Part shown: piece after piece, positions 6,768 to 6,867 of the stretch
Position numbering within the stretch: the stretch's first letter is position 1
Layout: the number at the start of each line of letters is the position of its first letter
Assembly (NCBI GenBank): GCA_028279995.1
Contig: JANQMQ010000097.1
Location: 1-6,867, forward strand
Source: Candidatus Phaeomarinibacter sp.
GTDB taxonomy: Bacteria; Pseudomonadota; Alphaproteobacteria; CGMCC-115125
Direction of reading: 5' to 3'
Length of the DNA stretch: 6,867 bases
The notes under the pieces: model-generated
The model's database searches: none
The model's input: the letters and a program-made list of their open reading frames with translations, nothing else
Told to the model about the DNA's origin: nothing
Translations under genes and position numbers: made by a program

Positions 6768-6867
6768 TATGCTAGAGCATCAAAAGGCCTACCAGATCTG
6801 TTGGATGAACAGGAGGGTGGGGTAGGACGTATTCTCGTCAAACCCACAGAGCCGGCTCTCTACTGCA
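6768..6867 (+). pseudogene. In-frame continuation of the GlxA-type regulator beyond the stop
   Basis: Reading on in the same frame after TGA gives YARASKGLPDLLDEQ and then a linker ending PTEPALYC, with no further stop to the window edge (33 codons). In the family, RHCG is followed by RARALKGL and LLLDEQ-like sequence at the same spacing, so the frame is kept and only one codon appears changed (a single base change from GGA to TGA would do it). The DNA-binding domain, if present, lies beyond the window. No ribosome binding site and start codon for a separate gene are evident here. Confidence 0.6.

Noticed and set aside
6766..6822. Frameshift rather than nonsense as the cause of the GlxA-type truncation
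   Set aside because: The frame after the stop continues family-like sequence at the right spacing without a shift; the frame containing ATG at 6757 gives MHDMLEHQK..., which is not family-like.

Overview
The window looks like an accessory stretch of a moderately GC-rich Gram-negative chromosome, most likely a proteobacterium and possibly an alphaproteobacterium. The taxonomic guess is weak. It rests on a cysteine-free mosaic adhesin of the type I secretion kind, a TetR regulator, a GlxA-type regulator and general base composition. There is no rRNA, tRNA, CRISPR array or transposase.

Positions 1-4592 (+) hold the 3' part of one very large gene that begins upstream of the window. Its product is a secreted or surface mosaic protein. 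In order it has an RTX-adhesin-like module, an Ig-like domain, two tandem LamG/concanavalin-like domains that are clear copies of each other, about three more bacterial Ig-like domains, a cadherin-like domain, a further Ig-like domain and an unassigned C-terminal region. A perfect 10-bp hairpin at 4631-4656 ends this transcription unit and separates it from a convergent tetR-type gene (4752-5219, -).

Positions 5220-6140 are sparse. They hold a 20-bp palindrome upstream of tetR (possible operator), a possible 42-residue membrane micro-ORF on the minus strand (5342-5470), a 257-bp divergent spacer with a repeated GGAACATCC, and a better supported 47-residue single-helix membrane protein (5728-5871, +). 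A spacer with two CGGTWACCG near-palindromes follows.

Positions 6141 to the end hold the DJ-1/PfpI-like sensor domain of a GlxA/AraC-family regulator. It starts at TTG behind a strong ribosome binding site. An in-frame TGA stops it exactly where the family continues into the linker and DNA-binding domain, and family-like sequence resumes in the same frame after the stop. This suggests a recent nonsense mutation or a split gene.

I see no multigene defence, biosynthetic or mobile system here. The points most worth a second look are the broken GlxA regulator, the duplicated LamG pair with a G8 tract between the copies, and the small membrane proteins.
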